Of a DNA stretch of 64,000 bases, positions 45,333-56,115 are shown one piece after another. A model generated the notes under the pieces. That model saw only the letters and a list, made by a program, of their open reading frames with translations, was not told where the DNA came from and ran no database searches. The stretch lies in assembly GCF_003515075.1 (NCBI RefSeq), contig NZ_QWLV01000001.1, positions 493,175 through 557,174 of the forward strand. The letters run 5' to 3'. How positions within the stretch are numbered: position 1 is the stretch's first letter; each line of letters begins with the position of its first letter. This DNA comes from Sphingomonas gilva (GTDB lineage: Bacteria > Pseudomonadota > Alphaproteobacteria > Sphingomonadales > Sphingomonadaceae). Position numbers and translations under genes: made by a program.

Positions 45333-46955
45333 TTAGCCTTTGACGATCATCCCGGCGTGCGGCCCGAGCCGCCAGCCGTCGATCGCACCGGTTTCCGCGA
45401 TGACCTGCCAGCGATCGGGCTCGGGCGGCGTCCATTCGCACCGGCCCGCGCCCAGGTTGAACAGGCAGAGCAGGCGCTCCTCATCCACGCGCCGCTCGAA
45501 CGCCAGCAGATCGCCCTCGGCCGCCAGCACGCGCATCGCGCCGACGCGCAACGCCGGATGAGCGTTGCGCAGGGCGAGCAGGCGGCGGGTCAGCGCGAGC
45601 AGCGAATCAGGGTCGGCATCCTGTACGTCGACCGCGATGCCGGCATGGTCAGGGCCGACGGGCAGCCAGGGCTCGGCGTTCGAAAACCCCAGCGCGGGCG
45701 CATCGGATCGCCACGGCATCGGCGTGCGCGCGCCGTCGCGGCTCATCGTCAGCGGCCAGTTGGTGATCGCCTCGGGATCGACCAGCCGGTCGAAGGGGAT
45801 GTCGACCTGGGTCAGCCCGAGCTCCTCGCCATAATAGAGGAAGATGTTTCCCCTGAGCGCGACCAGCAGCAGCATCTTCATCCGCGCAAAGGCGTCGGCA
45901 TGCTCGGGCGTGGTCCAGCGCGAGATGGCCCGCGGCGCGTCGTGGTTCTCGAACGCCCAGCTCGGCCAGCCGGTGCCGTGCTCCTCGGGCCAGCGCTCGA
46001 CCGTCTCGCGCACCAGCGCGGCGGTCAGCCGGTCGGCGTAGAGGAAGTTGAAGCCATAGGCGCTGTTGAGGCGGGCATTGCCCTCGGTGAAGGTCTTCAT
46101 CTCGCGCTCGGCGTCGTCACCGCCGACCTCGGCGACGGTGAAGGTGGCGCCATATCGGTCGAGCAGCGCGCGCAGCCGTTCGAGGAACAGCGGGATGTCG
46201 GCATGGCTCTGATTGTGCACGCGCAACTGGAAGTCGAACGAACGCGTGCGTGGCCGGTTGCTCGGCGGCGCGGGTGGATTGTCGCGCAGTTCGGGATCGT
46301 GCATCGCGAAGTTGATCGCATCGACGCGAAAGCCGTCGACCCCGCGATCGAGCCAGAAGCGCGCGGCGTCGAGCAGCGCCTGCTGCACCTCCGCATTGTG
46401 GACGTGGAGCTGGGGCTGCGCCGACAGGAAATTGTGCATGTAATATTGGCAGCGGCGCGCATCCCAGGTCCAGGCGGGGCCGCCGAACACCGATTGCCAG
46501 TTGTTGGGCGGCGATCCGTCGGGCTTGGGGTCCGCCCAGACGTACCAATCGGCCTTCGGATTGTCGCGGCTCGACCGGCTTTCCTTGAACCAGTCGTGCT
46601 GGTCCGAGCTGTGCGAATAGACCTGATCGATGATCACCTTCAGCCCCAGCTGGTGCGCGCGGGCGACCAGCGCGTCGAAATCGTCGATCGTGCCGAAGAT
46701 CGGATCGACGCCGCAATAATCGGCGACGTCGTAGCCGAAATCCTTCATCGGCGAGGTGAAGAAGGGCGACAGCCAGATCGCGTCGACGCCCAATGACGCG
46801 ACATGATCGAGATGCGCGGTGATGCCGGGCAGATCGCCGATGCCGTCGCCGTTGGAATCGGCGAAGCTGCGCGGGTAGATCTGGTAGATCGCGGCGCCGC
46901 GCCACCATTCGCGCGTGGCGGCGACGGCCGGCGCTTCGGGCATCAGCAGGCTCAT
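45333..46955 (-). CDS. GH13 alpha-glucosidase (oligo-1,6-/alpha-1,4-glucosidase type)
   Basis: 540 aa, no signal peptide, so cytoplasmic. WWRGAAIYQIYPRSFADSNGDGIGD is the standard opening of the GH13_23-like alpha-glucosidases (residues about 18-42). The nucleophile Asp is in DGFRVDAINF, the acid/base Glu in FTVAEVGGDD, and the transition-state Asp in ENHDAPRA. It hydrolyses the terminal glucose of maltose or isomaltose-type oligosaccharides. The ATG at 46955 overlaps the stop of the amylase gene (ATGA). Confidence 0.95.
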   Translation of the reverse strand: MSLLMPEAPAVAATREWWRGAAIYQIYPRSFADSNGDGIGDLPGITAHLDHVASLGVDAIWLSPFFTSPMKDFGYDVADYCGVDPIFGTIDDFDALVARAHQLGLKVIIDQVYSHSSDQHDWFKESRSSRDNPKADWYVWADPKPDGSPPNNWQSVFGGPAWTWDARRCQYYMHNFLSAQPQLHVHNAEVQQALLDAARFWLDRGVDGFRVDAINFAMHDPELRDNPPAPPSNRPRTRSFDFQLRVHNQSHADIPLFLERLRALLDRYGATFTVAEVGGDDAEREMKTFTEGNARLNSAYGFNFLYADRLTAALVRETVERWPEEHGTGWPSWAFENHDAPRAISRWTTPEHADAFARMKMLLLVALRGNIFLYYGEELGLTQVDIPFDRLVDPEAITNWPLTMSRDGARTPMPWRSDAPALGFSNAEPWLPVGPDHAGIAVDVQDADPDSLLALTRRLLALRNAHPALRVGAMRVLAAEGDLLAFERRVDEERLLCLFNLGAGRCEWTPPEPDRWQVIAETGAIDGWRLGPHAGMIVKG

Positions 46956-48751
46956 TTGCGGACCTCGCACACCGCGTAGCCGAAGGCGGAGATTTCGAAG
47001 ACGGCGCTGCCCGGCGCGGCGGGCGCCGCCGGGCAGGCGCCGTGGAGCGTGGCGAGCCGCCGCGCGGCGGGATCGATCTCGACCGGTCCGGCGAACGGCG
47101 TGCCCGCGGTGTTGAAGACGATCAGCACCTCGCCGCCGGCATCCTCGATCCGTGAGACCGCGAAGATGCCGGGCTCCTCGGCATAGGTGCGGATCAGCTG
47201 CCGGCCGCGGCGCAGCGCGCCATGATCGGCGCGCAGCTTCGCCAGCTTCGCGATCGCCCGGTAGAGCGGATGGTCGCGATCGAAATTCGCATCGGCGGTG
47301 GTCCTCGTCGTGCCGAGCAGGCGGTTGTCGTTGTATAGCGCAACCTCGCTCTCGAACATGTCCTCCCGCGCATCCTGATCCCCACCGTCGCCGGCGAAGC
47401 CCTGCTCGTCGCCCGAATAGATGGTCGGCACGCCGCGCAGCAGAAGCATCATCGCGTGGGCCAGCTCGGTGCGCCGGAGGATCTCGTCGTCGCTCGCCTG
47501 CGGCAAGGCCTTGCGCGCATAATGCGCGAAGCGGCCGGCGTCGTGATTGCTGATGAAGGTCGGCAGCTGGCGCGCGGCCTTTGCCCCGCCTTCGTAGAGG
47601 GCGTCGCCCAGGAACATGTGCTCGAGCACATCCGGCCCGTCGGGGCCGCCCGCGACCTGGTTCACGGCGTTGCGAAAGGCGAAGTCGAGCACCGCGGGAA
47701 AGCCGTCGACGCGCGTATGCACCGCGAACGGCCCCGCCTCGACGCCGCCGCGGGCGACCTCACCGAAGATGTGGAAATTGGGGATGCCCCGCGCCTTGGC
47801 GCGTTCGATCATCGCGGGCACGAAAACCTGCCAGAATTCGGGATTGACGTGCCTTGCGGTGTCGACGCGGAAGCCGTCGACGCCGTATTTGTCGATCCAC
47901 GCGCCGTAGATCTCGATCATCCCTTCGATCACGCGCGGGCTTTCGGTCATCAGATCGTCCAGCCCGACGAAATCGCCCATCGTCGAGCTTTCGCCGGTGA
48001 AGGTCGTGTTGCCGCGATTGTGATAGTGGATCGGGTCGTTGAGCCAGGCCGGCACCTTCACGCCGCGTTCGGCGGGCGGGACGATCGGGGTGTAGGCCCA
48101 GCGGGGATCGGTTAACTTATCGAAGTTCGCGCGTGTGCGTATTTGATCGCCGAGGAAGCCGGGGTTGATCGTGGGGCCGTTTAGGCCGCCGCGGCGGGAA
48201 TAGGGATAGGCGGCGCGGCCGCGATAGGGGCAGGACTGATAGCCGCAATCGTCCCCGTACTGGATGACGTCGGCGGTGTGGTTGGTGATGATGTCCATAT
48301 AGACCTTCATCCCGCGCGCATGCGCCGCATCGACCAGCGCCCTGAACTCCGCCTCGGTGCCGAAATGCGGATCGACGGTGGTGAAATCGGTGATCCAATA
48401 GCCGTGATAGCCCGCCGATTCCTGACCCGGCCCGCCCTGGACCGGCTTGTTCTTGAAGATCGGCCCCAGCCAGATGGCGGTCGCGCCGAGACCCTGAATG
48501 TAGTCGAGCCGATCGGTCAGCCCCTTCAGGTCGCCGCCGTGGAAGAAGCCCTTGTGCGTCGGATCGAAGCCCGTTTCGAGCGGCCCGCCGGACAGGCCGC
48601 CGCGATCATTGGCGGGATCGCCATTCTCGAACCGGTCGGGCAGGACGAAATAGATCGTCTCATCCTCCGGCAGGCGCTGGCGGAAGTCCTGCGCCAGCGC
48701 CGGCGTGGCGGCGGCGAGCAGCAGCGTCGCAAGGGCGCGGGCAAAAGACAT
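46952..48751 (-). CDS. Secreted GH13 alpha-amylase family enzyme
   Basis: 599 aa with a signal peptide MSFARALATLLLAAATPALA. The barrel motifs are DIITNHTADV, the nucleophile region DGFRVDTARHV, HIFGEVARGG with the acid/base Glu, and FISNHDAGRF. The N-terminal ETIYFVLPDRFENGDPAND with an Asn/Asp-rich calcium loop is typical of periplasmic or cell-surface amylase or cyclomaltodextrinase-like enzymes. It would cut maltodextrins in the periplasm. Its start codon shares a base with the flavoprotein stop (TGATG). Confidence 0.94.
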   Translation of the reverse strand: MSFARALATLLLAAATPALAQDFRQRLPEDETIYFVLPDRFENGDPANDRGGLSGGPLETGFDPTHKGFFHGGDLKGLTDRLDYIQGLGATAIWLGPIFKNKPVQGGPGQESAGYHGYWITDFTTVDPHFGTEAEFRALVDAAHARGMKVYMDIITNHTADVIQYGDDCGYQSCPYRGRAAYPYSRRGGLNGPTINPGFLGDQIRTRANFDKLTDPRWAYTPIVPPAERGVKVPAWLNDPIHYHNRGNTTFTGESSTMGDFVGLDDLMTESPRVIEGMIEIYGAWIDKYGVDGFRVDTARHVNPEFWQVFVPAMIERAKARGIPNFHIFGEVARGGVEAGPFAVHTRVDGFPAVLDFAFRNAVNQVAGGPDGPDVLEHMFLGDALYEGGAKAARQLPTFISNHDAGRFAHYARKALPQASDDEILRRTELAHAMMLLLRGVPTIYSGDEQGFAGDGGDQDAREDMFESEVALYNDNRLLGTTRTTADANFDRDHPLYRAIAKLAKLRADHGALRRGRQLIRTYAEEPGIFAVSRIEDAGGEVLIVFNTAGTPFAGPVEIDPAARRLATLHGACPAAPAAPGSAVFEISAFGYAVCEVRK

Positions 48752-50271
48752 CAGGCGGGAATCCTCTCTGGCGACGGAGCGGCGCAGCGCGCGGCGATGA
48801 AATCCTGGTGGAGCGGCAGCGCCGCCGCCTGACGGCCGGCATCGGCGGCGGCGAGCGCGATGAACTCGGCGAGCTGGTCGGCGGTGAGCGCGTCGGCGAG
48901 CGGGTGATAGCCCAAGGGCTCCATGCCCTGGCCGAGCATGACCTGCATCCAGCCGACCTCGGTGAACAGCTCCTCATCGACGCGGACGATACGGCCATTG
49001 GCGCGGAACAGCGCGATCTTCTCGGCAAGCGTATCGGGGATGGCCATGGCGCGGCAATCGCGCCAGAAATCGCCTTCGCGGCCGTTGGCGTGATAGTGCA
49101 ACACGATGAAATCGCGGATGCGGTCGGTCTCGAAGGCGATGCGGCGATTATAGGCGGCGCGGTCGGCCTCGGCGATCGCGCGGCCGGGCAGGAACTTGAG
49201 CAGCTCCGCGATGCCGATCTGGACCAGGTGGATGCTGGTCGATTCGAGCGGTTCGAGGAAGCCGCCGGCGAGGCCGAGCGACACGCAGTTGCGCGTCCAC
49301 GCCTGCTCGCGCCGGCCGGTGGTGAAGCGCAGCGGCCGCGGATCGCCGAGCGCCTCGCCGTCGAGATTGGCAAGCAGCATATCCGCCGCCGCATCATCGG
49401 CGATATGCGCGCTCGAATAGACGAGGCCGTTGCCGGTGCGGTGCTGCAGCGGGATGCGCCATTGCCAGCCCGCCGCGCGCGCGGTGGCGCGGGTGTAGGG
49501 GGTCAACGGATCGGTTCGCGCGCACGGCGCCGCAAGCGCGCGATCGCAGGGCAGCCAGTGCGTCCAGTCGCGATAGGGCGTGCCCAGCGCCTTGCCGGCG
49601 AGCAATGCGGCGAAGCCGGTGCAGTCGACGAACAGATCGCCTTCGATCATCCGCTCGCCATCGAGGATGAGCGCGGAAATGTCGCCGCTTTCGCCATCGC
49701 GCGCCACGTCGAGGATGCGGCCCTCATGACGCTCGACGCCGCGCGCCTCGGCGTAGCGGCGCAGATAGGCGGCGTAGAGCGATGCGTCGAAATGATAGGC
49801 CCAGGCGATGCCGCTCGGCGGGCCGCCAGCACGCTGCTGCGGATGGCCGAACCGGTTCTGATAGGCGGCGACCGCGCCGGGGGCGAAATCCCACAGCCCG
49901 CGCGTGCCGCCTTCGGCGCGGTGGCGCAGCCAATAGGGCAGGAAGCCGATCAGCCCGAGCGGACGGCCGATGCCGCCGAAGGCGTGGATGTAGCGGCTGT
50001 CCGGACCGTTCCAGCCGGCGAATTCGATGCCGAGCTTGAAGCTGCCTTGCGTCTCGCGGACGAATTCGGCCTCATCGATGCCGAGGCCGGCGTTGAAGGC
50101 GCGGATCGGCGGGATGGTCGCCTCGCCGACGCCGACGGTGCCGATCGCCTCGCTTTCGACCAGCCGGATGCGCCAGCGGGGCGCAAGAAAGCGCGCGAAG
50201 GCCGCCGCCGCCATCCATCCGGCGGTCCCGCCGCCGGCGATGACGATGGTCGGGCTTTCGCGTTCGCTCAC
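48751..50271 (-). CDS. Tryptophan-halogenase-family flavoprotein
   Basis: 506 aa from the GTG at 50271 (AAAGGA upstream), or 512 aa from the ATG at 50289. FAD-binding GGGTAGW is at residues 13-19. With the GTG start the conserved catalytic lysine falls at Lys79 in GSFKLGIEF, the numbering of PrnA/RebH, and the WxWxIP motif is WQWRIP at about 267-272. Both halogenase hallmarks are therefore present. Genes of this type sit beside TonB receptors in many Caulobacter and Sphingomonas sugar loci, but no physiological substrate is known. It is likely co-translated with its neighbours. Confidence 0.9.
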   Translation of the reverse strand: MSERESPTIVIAGGGTAGWMAAAAFARFLAPRWRIRLVESEAIGTVGVGEATIPPIRAFNAGLGIDEAEFVRETQGSFKLGIEFAGWNGPDSRYIHAFGGIGRPLGLIGFLPYWLRHRAEGGTRGLWDFAPGAVAAYQNRFGHPQQRAGGPPSGIAWAYHFDASLYAAYLRRYAEARGVERHEGRILDVARDGESGDISALILDGERMIEGDLFVDCTGFAALLAGKALGTPYRDWTHWLPCDRALAAPCARTDPLTPYTRATARAAGWQWRIPLQHRTGNGLVYSSAHIADDAAADMLLANLDGEALGDPRPLRFTTGRREQAWTRNCVSLGLAGGFLEPLESTSIHLVQIGIAELLKFLPGRAIAEADRAAYNRRIAFETDRIRDFIVLHYHANGREGDFWRDCRAMAIPDTLAEKIALFRANGRIVRVDEELFTEVGWMQVMLGQGMEPLGYHPLADALTADQLAEFIALAAADAGRQAAALPLHQDFIAARCAAPSPERIPA

Positions 50272-50342
50272 GCGCCTGTCCTTTCGCATCGAAAAGAGGT
50301 CCCCCGCCAGCGACGCCGGCGGGGGCAGGGGAGAAATCCGGC

Positions 50343-53276
50343 TCAGCGCTCGCCGAACTTGAAGCTGATACCCGCGAGGAAGCGGCGGCCGTAACGCTGA
50401 TAGTCGATGATCGCGAGCTCGTGCGAGGGATCGACCGTGACGAAGGGCTCGTCGGTGAGATTCTGGCCCTGGACGAAGACCGACAGGCCTTCGAGCGCGC
50501 TGCCCGGCTGGAAATCATAGCCGACCTGCGCGTCGACGATCATTTCTCCCCGCGCGCGGCGCCGGGTGCGCGAAGCGCCGAAGCCCGAAAGCTCTCCAAC
50601 GAAGGTCGAGCGATAGCGCACCGAACCGCGGGCGTTGAAACCCCATTTCTCGAAATAGGCGGTGCCGTTCACCACCCATTTCGAATAGCCTGGAATATCC
50701 TCTGCGGGAGCACCGGGCGTCGGCTGGATCTTGGTTTCGGTATAGGAACCGCCGCCCGTCACGCCGAAGCCGTCAAGCGCGCTGCTGAAGGTCGAGAAGG
50801 GCAGGGTGCCGGCCAGCTCCACGCCGTAAAGCTCACCGCCGGTTCCGTTGATCGGAATGGTGAGGTCGCCGACCGGCGCGATCGGAACGGGATTGCCGTT
50901 TACGTCGGTGCCGGGTGAGGCGAGCGGAACCGAAGCGCTGTCGAACTCCTGCGCCGCGGTGTAGATGTAGCTCTTCAGGTCCTTGTAGAAGAACTGCGCC
51001 GCCAGATAGCCCTGCGTGCCGAAATATTTCTCGAAAGTCACGTCGACCGCGTTGGCGCGCCACGGACGCAGATCGGGATTGCCCGAGCTGCCGTTGGGGA
51101 TCGCGACCACACCCGAAGGGCCGGTGGGGCCATCGGGATCGACGATCGTATAGCCGTAGCTCAACGACGCCTTCATGTCGTCGAGACGAGGACGGATGAT
51201 CTCGCGCGCCGCCGACGCGCGGATCACGAAGTCATTCGGCAGGCGCAGCGACAGGTTCACGCTCGGCAGCACGTCAACATAATCGGTGCTTTCGCGCCGC
51301 ACGGTCGCGCCGATATCGGGCGAGCCGTTGGGGTTGGTGCCCAGAAACACGGCGGTCGCGCCGCGCGAGTTCTGATCGGTGAAAATCGCCTGGACGCCGA
51401 AATTGCCGGTAAGTTCGCTCGCCCCGAGCATCGCCTGGATATTGCCCTGGAGATACCCGGTCATCAGCTTCTCGCTGACGCTGTAGGACTTCACGACGAC
51501 GTCGCCATAGGGATTGGGCACCAGCTTATACACGCCCGCGGCGAGCAGATCGCGCGGGTCGTAGCTGATCACCGGGCCGAGGCCGAGATAGGCGAGGTTG
51601 GTCGGTTCGAGCCTGAACTCCTCGGGGACCGGAATGCTCACCGTCCCATCGGTATTGGCGGCGAGGCCGACGAACGCTTCGTCGGGGACCAGCGACTTGC
51701 TGCGATCGGTATAGTTGAGCCCGAACTGGACGCTGCTCAGGAAGCCGCCGTCGAGCTCGCGCTCGATCTCGATACGATATTGCTTGAGCTCGTCCTCGAT
51801 GATGCGGTTGTTGTAATAGCCGTCCTGACCGTTGAGGATTGCGTCGCCGTTGACGCCGATCTGGTTGCCGCCCCAGCCGAGCGGGCTGGTGAGCAGGATC
51901 AGGTCGTAATCGCCGTAATCGAGCGTCGGATCGAACACGGTGCCCTCTGGCCCGCTGGTGAAGTTGATCGTATCGAGCGCGCCGGTGCCCTGGCCGCGCC
52001 CCGTGCCGGCGTTGCTTTCGAACACCAGTTCGTTGCGATCGGTCTTCGAATAGCTGACGTCGACCATCGCGTTCCAGCCGTCGTCGCCCTCATATTTGCC
52101 GTTCCAGCCGAACGAGTAGAGCTTGGCCTTGCGTTCGAACACGTCGTTGCGCACGACGCCCTCGACATTGCTGAACGTGCCCGATCTCACGAAGCCGTCG
52201 TCCGCGGTCGCGTTGCTCAGCGGCGTGTTGGTGCCCCAGTAGAGCGGCAGTTCGACGCCGCGCTTGATCTGGTCGTCAGTAAAGTCCGAGAAGAACGCGT
52301 CGAAGCTGGTGGTGAATTCGGGCGCGGGCTGCCATTCGAGCGTGCCCTGAAGGCCGAGCCGGCTGAGCTGGGTCGAGGTGGCGTAGGATTTGGAGCCGCC
52401 GATGACCTGTGGCGCCGTGCCGTTCGGCCCGGTCCCGGGATAGCCCCAGGCATTGAATTCCTGGATCTGATAGGGTTCGTCGAGATAGCTCGCGGCGAGC
52501 ACGACGCCGAGCGTGTCGTCGGCGAACTGATCGACATAGGTCGCGCTTACGCGGTAGCCATATTCCTTCGAGCCGCTGTTCAGCTTGCCGAGATCGGCCC
52601 AGGTGCCGCGCGCGCCGACCGACAGCTGCTGGCGCCCGAATTCGAGCGGACGGATCGTGCGCAGATCGACCGTGCCCGACAGGCCCTGGCCGACCAGGCT
52701 GGCCATCGGCGTCTTGTAGACCAGCACCTGATTGACGATTTCCGAAGGGTACTGATCATATTCCACCGCGCGGTTGTCGCCGGTCGAGGTCTGTTCTCGG
52801 CCGTTCAAGAGCGTGGTCGAGAAGTCGGGCGCGAAGCCGCGGATCGAGATCGCGCTCGAGCGGCCGGAGATGCGCTGCGAGGTCAGGCCGGGAAGGCGCG
52901 CGATCGATTCGGCGATCGAGGCGTCGGGCAGCTTGCCGATGTCCTCCGCCGAGATAGCCTCGACCACCTGATCGCGCGATTTCTTGGCGATGAGCGCGTT
53001 CTGCAGCGACGCGCGGAAGCCGGTGACGACGATTTCGGCGTCCTGATCGGCCTGTGCGGCATCCTGCGCGGCGGCTGCGGCATTTTCGGCTGCGATGGCG
53101 GCATCGCGCGCAGCCTCTTCGGCCGCGGCTGACGCTGTCGCGGCATCGGCCGGCGTTTCCTGCGCGAACGCCGCGCCGGGCGCCGCGATCAGCAGCGCGA
53201 GGGCGAGCGTGCGGGCGCTGGCGGAGCCGGACAGGCCGGCGGCGCGGCTGCCCGTGAAAATGCTGTGCTTGATCAT
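50343..53276 (-). CDS. TonB-dependent receptor for maltodextrin-type oligosaccharide
   Basis: 977 aa. The signal peptide runs to about residue 38 (ending AAPGAAFAQ). A roughly 45-residue Ala-rich linker leads to the TonB box/plug start EIVVTGFRASLQNALIAKK. The plug contains ISAEDIGKLPDASIAESIARLPG, the pattern of the CarO/MalA-like sugar receptors of Caulobacter and Xanthomonas. The C-terminal beta-signal ends FLAGISFKFGER. It imports oligosaccharides across the outer membrane using TonB energy. It is the first gene of the alpha-glucan operon. Confidence 0.95.
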   Translation of the reverse strand: MIKHSIFTGSRAAGLSGSASARTLALALLIAAPGAAFAQETPADAATASAAAEEAARDAAIAAENAAAAAQDAAQADQDAEIVVTGFRASLQNALIAKKSRDQVVEAISAEDIGKLPDASIAESIARLPGLTSQRISGRSSAISIRGFAPDFSTTLLNGREQTSTGDNRAVEYDQYPSEIVNQVLVYKTPMASLVGQGLSGTVDLRTIRPLEFGRQQLSVGARGTWADLGKLNSGSKEYGYRVSATYVDQFADDTLGVVLAASYLDEPYQIQEFNAWGYPGTGPNGTAPQVIGGSKSYATSTQLSRLGLQGTLEWQPAPEFTTSFDAFFSDFTDDQIKRGVELPLYWGTNTPLSNATADDGFVRSGTFSNVEGVVRNDVFERKAKLYSFGWNGKYEGDDGWNAMVDVSYSKTDRNELVFESNAGTGRGQGTGALDTINFTSGPEGTVFDPTLDYGDYDLILLTSPLGWGGNQIGVNGDAILNGQDGYYNNRIIEDELKQYRIEIERELDGGFLSSVQFGLNYTDRSKSLVPDEAFVGLAANTDGTVSIPVPEEFRLEPTNLAYLGLGPVISYDPRDLLAAGVYKLVPNPYGDVVVKSYSVSEKLMTGYLQGNIQAMLGASELTGNFGVQAIFTDQNSRGATAVFLGTNPNGSPDIGATVRRESTDYVDVLPSVNLSLRLPNDFVIRASAAREIIRPRLDDMKASLSYGYTIVDPDGPTGPSGVVAIPNGSSGNPDLRPWRANAVDVTFEKYFGTQGYLAAQFFYKDLKSYIYTAAQEFDSASVPLASPGTDVNGNPVPIAPVGDLTIPINGTGGELYGVELAGTLPFSTFSSALDGFGVTGGGSYTETKIQPTPGAPAEDIPGYSKWVVNGTAYFEKWGFNARGSVRYRSTFVGELSGFGASRTRRRARGEMIVDAQVGYDFQPGSALEGLSVFVQGQNLTDEPFVTVDPSHELAIIDYQRYGRRFLAGISFKFGER

Positions 53277-53531
53277 GTGTCCCCTCTCCCCTGAAAGCCG
53301 GATGCCTCGTTCCCGCTTCTCGTGGCGGGGGCGGACGGGCGCCGGCGAAAATCATGTCGGCAGCCTCGGCTTCCGATTGCGTCAGATGCAGCCGTTCACG
53401 CCGCAACCGCAACGAATGCGCATACGAATACATTTTCGTGGACGCCCCGCAGTGGCCGATTTGCACCACTACCGGCGATGGGGCATGACGGGGGCATAAC
53501 AGGGGAGGGGGCGCCAACGCCCGCGAACGTC
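53277..53531. other. Divergent regulatory region between TonB receptor and lacI
   Basis: This 255-bp gap holds the promoters of the receptor operon and the lacI gene. It contains one copy of the 14-bp candidate operator (53419-53432) inside a larger dyad-like stretch, GAATGCGCATACGAATACATT, followed by TTTCGTG. A strong Shine-Dalgarno-like GGGGAGGGGG at 53502-53511 sits about 20 bp before the GTG of lacI, farther than normal. Confidence 0.6.
53419..53432. promoter_or_regulatory. Candidate LacI operator, site 1
   Basis: CGCATACGAATACA. It lies 143 bp upstream of the TonB receptor start and about 100 bp upstream of the lacI start. An identical 14-mer recurs at 54559. TACGAA at 53423-53428 and TTTCGTG just downstream form a partial dyad, as expected for a LacI-family dimer site. 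Confidence 0.6.
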
Positions 53532-54557
<1,026 letters not shown>

Positions 54558-54558
54558 A

Positions 54559-54572
54559 CGCATACGAATACA
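54559..54572. promoter_or_regulatory. Candidate LacI operator, site 2
   Basis: CGCATACGAATACA, identical to site 1, lying just after the lacI stop and 62 bp before the start of the SLC45-like MFS gene. Confidence 0.6.
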
Positions 54573-54633
54573 CGCTTCCCTTTCGCCGCCCGGCCCGCGT
54601 AGCCTTGCTGCGCACAAGAAAACGGGCGGGGGG

Positions 54634-56115
54634 ATGGAGATGCACAAGCCGCGTCAGGGCTTTGGTGGGCTGTGGACGATCTCCTTCGGCTTTTTCGGCG
54701 TGCAGATCGGCTTCGCGCTGCAGAACGCCAACGCCAGCCGCATCTTCCAGTCGCTGGGGACGCCGATCGACAGCCTCGCCCTGATGTGGATGGCGGCGCC
54801 GCTGACCGGGCTCATCGTCCAGCCGATCATCGGCCATTACAGCGACCGCACCTGGGGGCGGTTCGGGCGGCGGCGGCCCTATTTCCTGGCCGGCGCGATC
54901 CTGTGCACGCTGGCGCTGGTCTTCATGCCCAATTCGCCGGCGATCTGGGCGGCGGCGGTGACCTTGTGGATCCTCGACGCGTCCCTGAACGTGACGATGG
55001 AGCCGTTCCGCGCGTTCGTCGGCGACATGCTGGCGCGGGCGCAGCGGACGGTGGGCTACGCCTTCCAGACCGGCTTCATCGGCGCCGGCGCGGTGGTGGC
55101 GAGCCTTGCGCCCTATGTGCTGGATTGGGTGGGCGTGGCGAACACCGCGCCGCCGGGCGAGGTGCCGGACACGGTCAGATACAGCTTCTATTTCGGCGCG
55201 GCGATGCTGCTCGGCGCGGTGCTGTGGACGGTGATCGGCACGCGCGAATATTCGCCCGAGGAGATGGCGGCCTATGCCGAGGCCGACGGCGAGGCGCCGC
55301 CGCCGCCCGAGCACGCGCCCCTGGCGACGCCGCGCGGCGGGCCGGTCTGGCTGCTGGCCGGGATCGCCGCGGCGGCGGCGTCATGGTGGGCGGGGTTCGC
55401 CAACGAGGCCTATCTGGTCGCGGGCGGGATCGCCGCGTTCGGGATTGCGCAGATCGTGTCGGGCGCGCTCGTCCGCGCCGGCAGGGGCGACAATGTGCTG
55501 AGCCATGTCATCAGCGATCTCGCCACCATGCCCGAGACGATGCGGCGGCTGGCGCTGGTCCAGTTCTTCACCTGGGGCGCGCTGATCATCATGTGGGTCT
55601 ACACCACGCCGGTCGTCGCCCAGCAGGCCTTCGGCGCGACCGATCCGGCGTCGGCGGCGTACAACGAGGCGGGCAACTGGGTCGGCGTGCTGTTCGCGAT
55701 CTATTCGGCGGTCGCGCTCGCCGCGGCGTTCGTGCTGCCGAGGCTGGCGGCGCTGCTCGGCGCCTCGCGCACCCACATCCTCGGCCTGCTGTGCGGCGCG
55801 GCGGGCTATCTCGGGCTGTTCCTGATCCGCGACGCCGGGCTGCTGATCGTCGCGATGGTGGGCATCGGCATCGCCTGGGCGTCGATCCTGACGATGCCCT
55901 ATGCGATCCTGGCGGACGCGCTGCCGCAGCGGAAGCTGGGCGTGTACATGGGCATCTTCAACTTCTTCATCGTGCTGCCGCAGCTGATCGTCGCGGTGCT
56001 GATGGGGGCGGTGATCCGCCACCTCTTCCCCGGCGAGCCCGTCTGGACGATGCTGATCGCGGCGAGCGTGATGGCGCTCGCCGCGATCGCGATGCTGCGC
56101 GTGCGCGCGGCCTAG
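54634..56115 (+). CDS. MFS sugar transporter, SLC45/GPH-like
   Basis: 493 aa with about 12 membrane segments. WTISFGFFGVQIGFALQNANASRIF and GLIVQPIIGHYSDRTWGRFGRRRPYF are the first helix and loop 2-3 of the SLC45-like group, often called maltose/sucrose transporters in Caulobacter-type loci. It should import maltose or maltodextrin across the inner membrane. A second ATG at 54640 is in frame. Its stop codon shares bases with that of the convergent FucP-type gene (CTAG). Confidence 0.92.
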   Translation: MEMHKPRQGFGGLWTISFGFFGVQIGFALQNANASRIFQSLGTPIDSLALMWMAAPLTGLIVQPIIGHYSDRTWGRFGRRRPYFLAGAILCTLALVFMPNSPAIWAAAVTLWILDASLNVTMEPFRAFVGDMLARAQRTVGYAFQTGFIGAGAVVASLAPYVLDWVGVANTAPPGEVPDTVRYSFYFGAAMLLGAVLWTVIGTREYSPEEMAAYAEADGEAPPPPEHAPLATPRGGPVWLLAGIAAAAASWWAGFANEAYLVAGGIAAFGIAQIVSGALVRAGRGDNVLSHVISDLATMPETMRRLALVQFFTWGALIIMWVYTTPVVAQQAFGATDPASAAYNEAGNWVGVLFAIYSAVALAAAFVLPRLAALLGASRTHILGLLCGAAGYLGLFLIRDAGLLIVAMVGIGIAWASILTMPYAILADALPQRKLGVYMGIFNFFIVLPQLIVAVLMGAVIRHLFPGEPVWTMLIAASVMALAAIAMLRVRAA

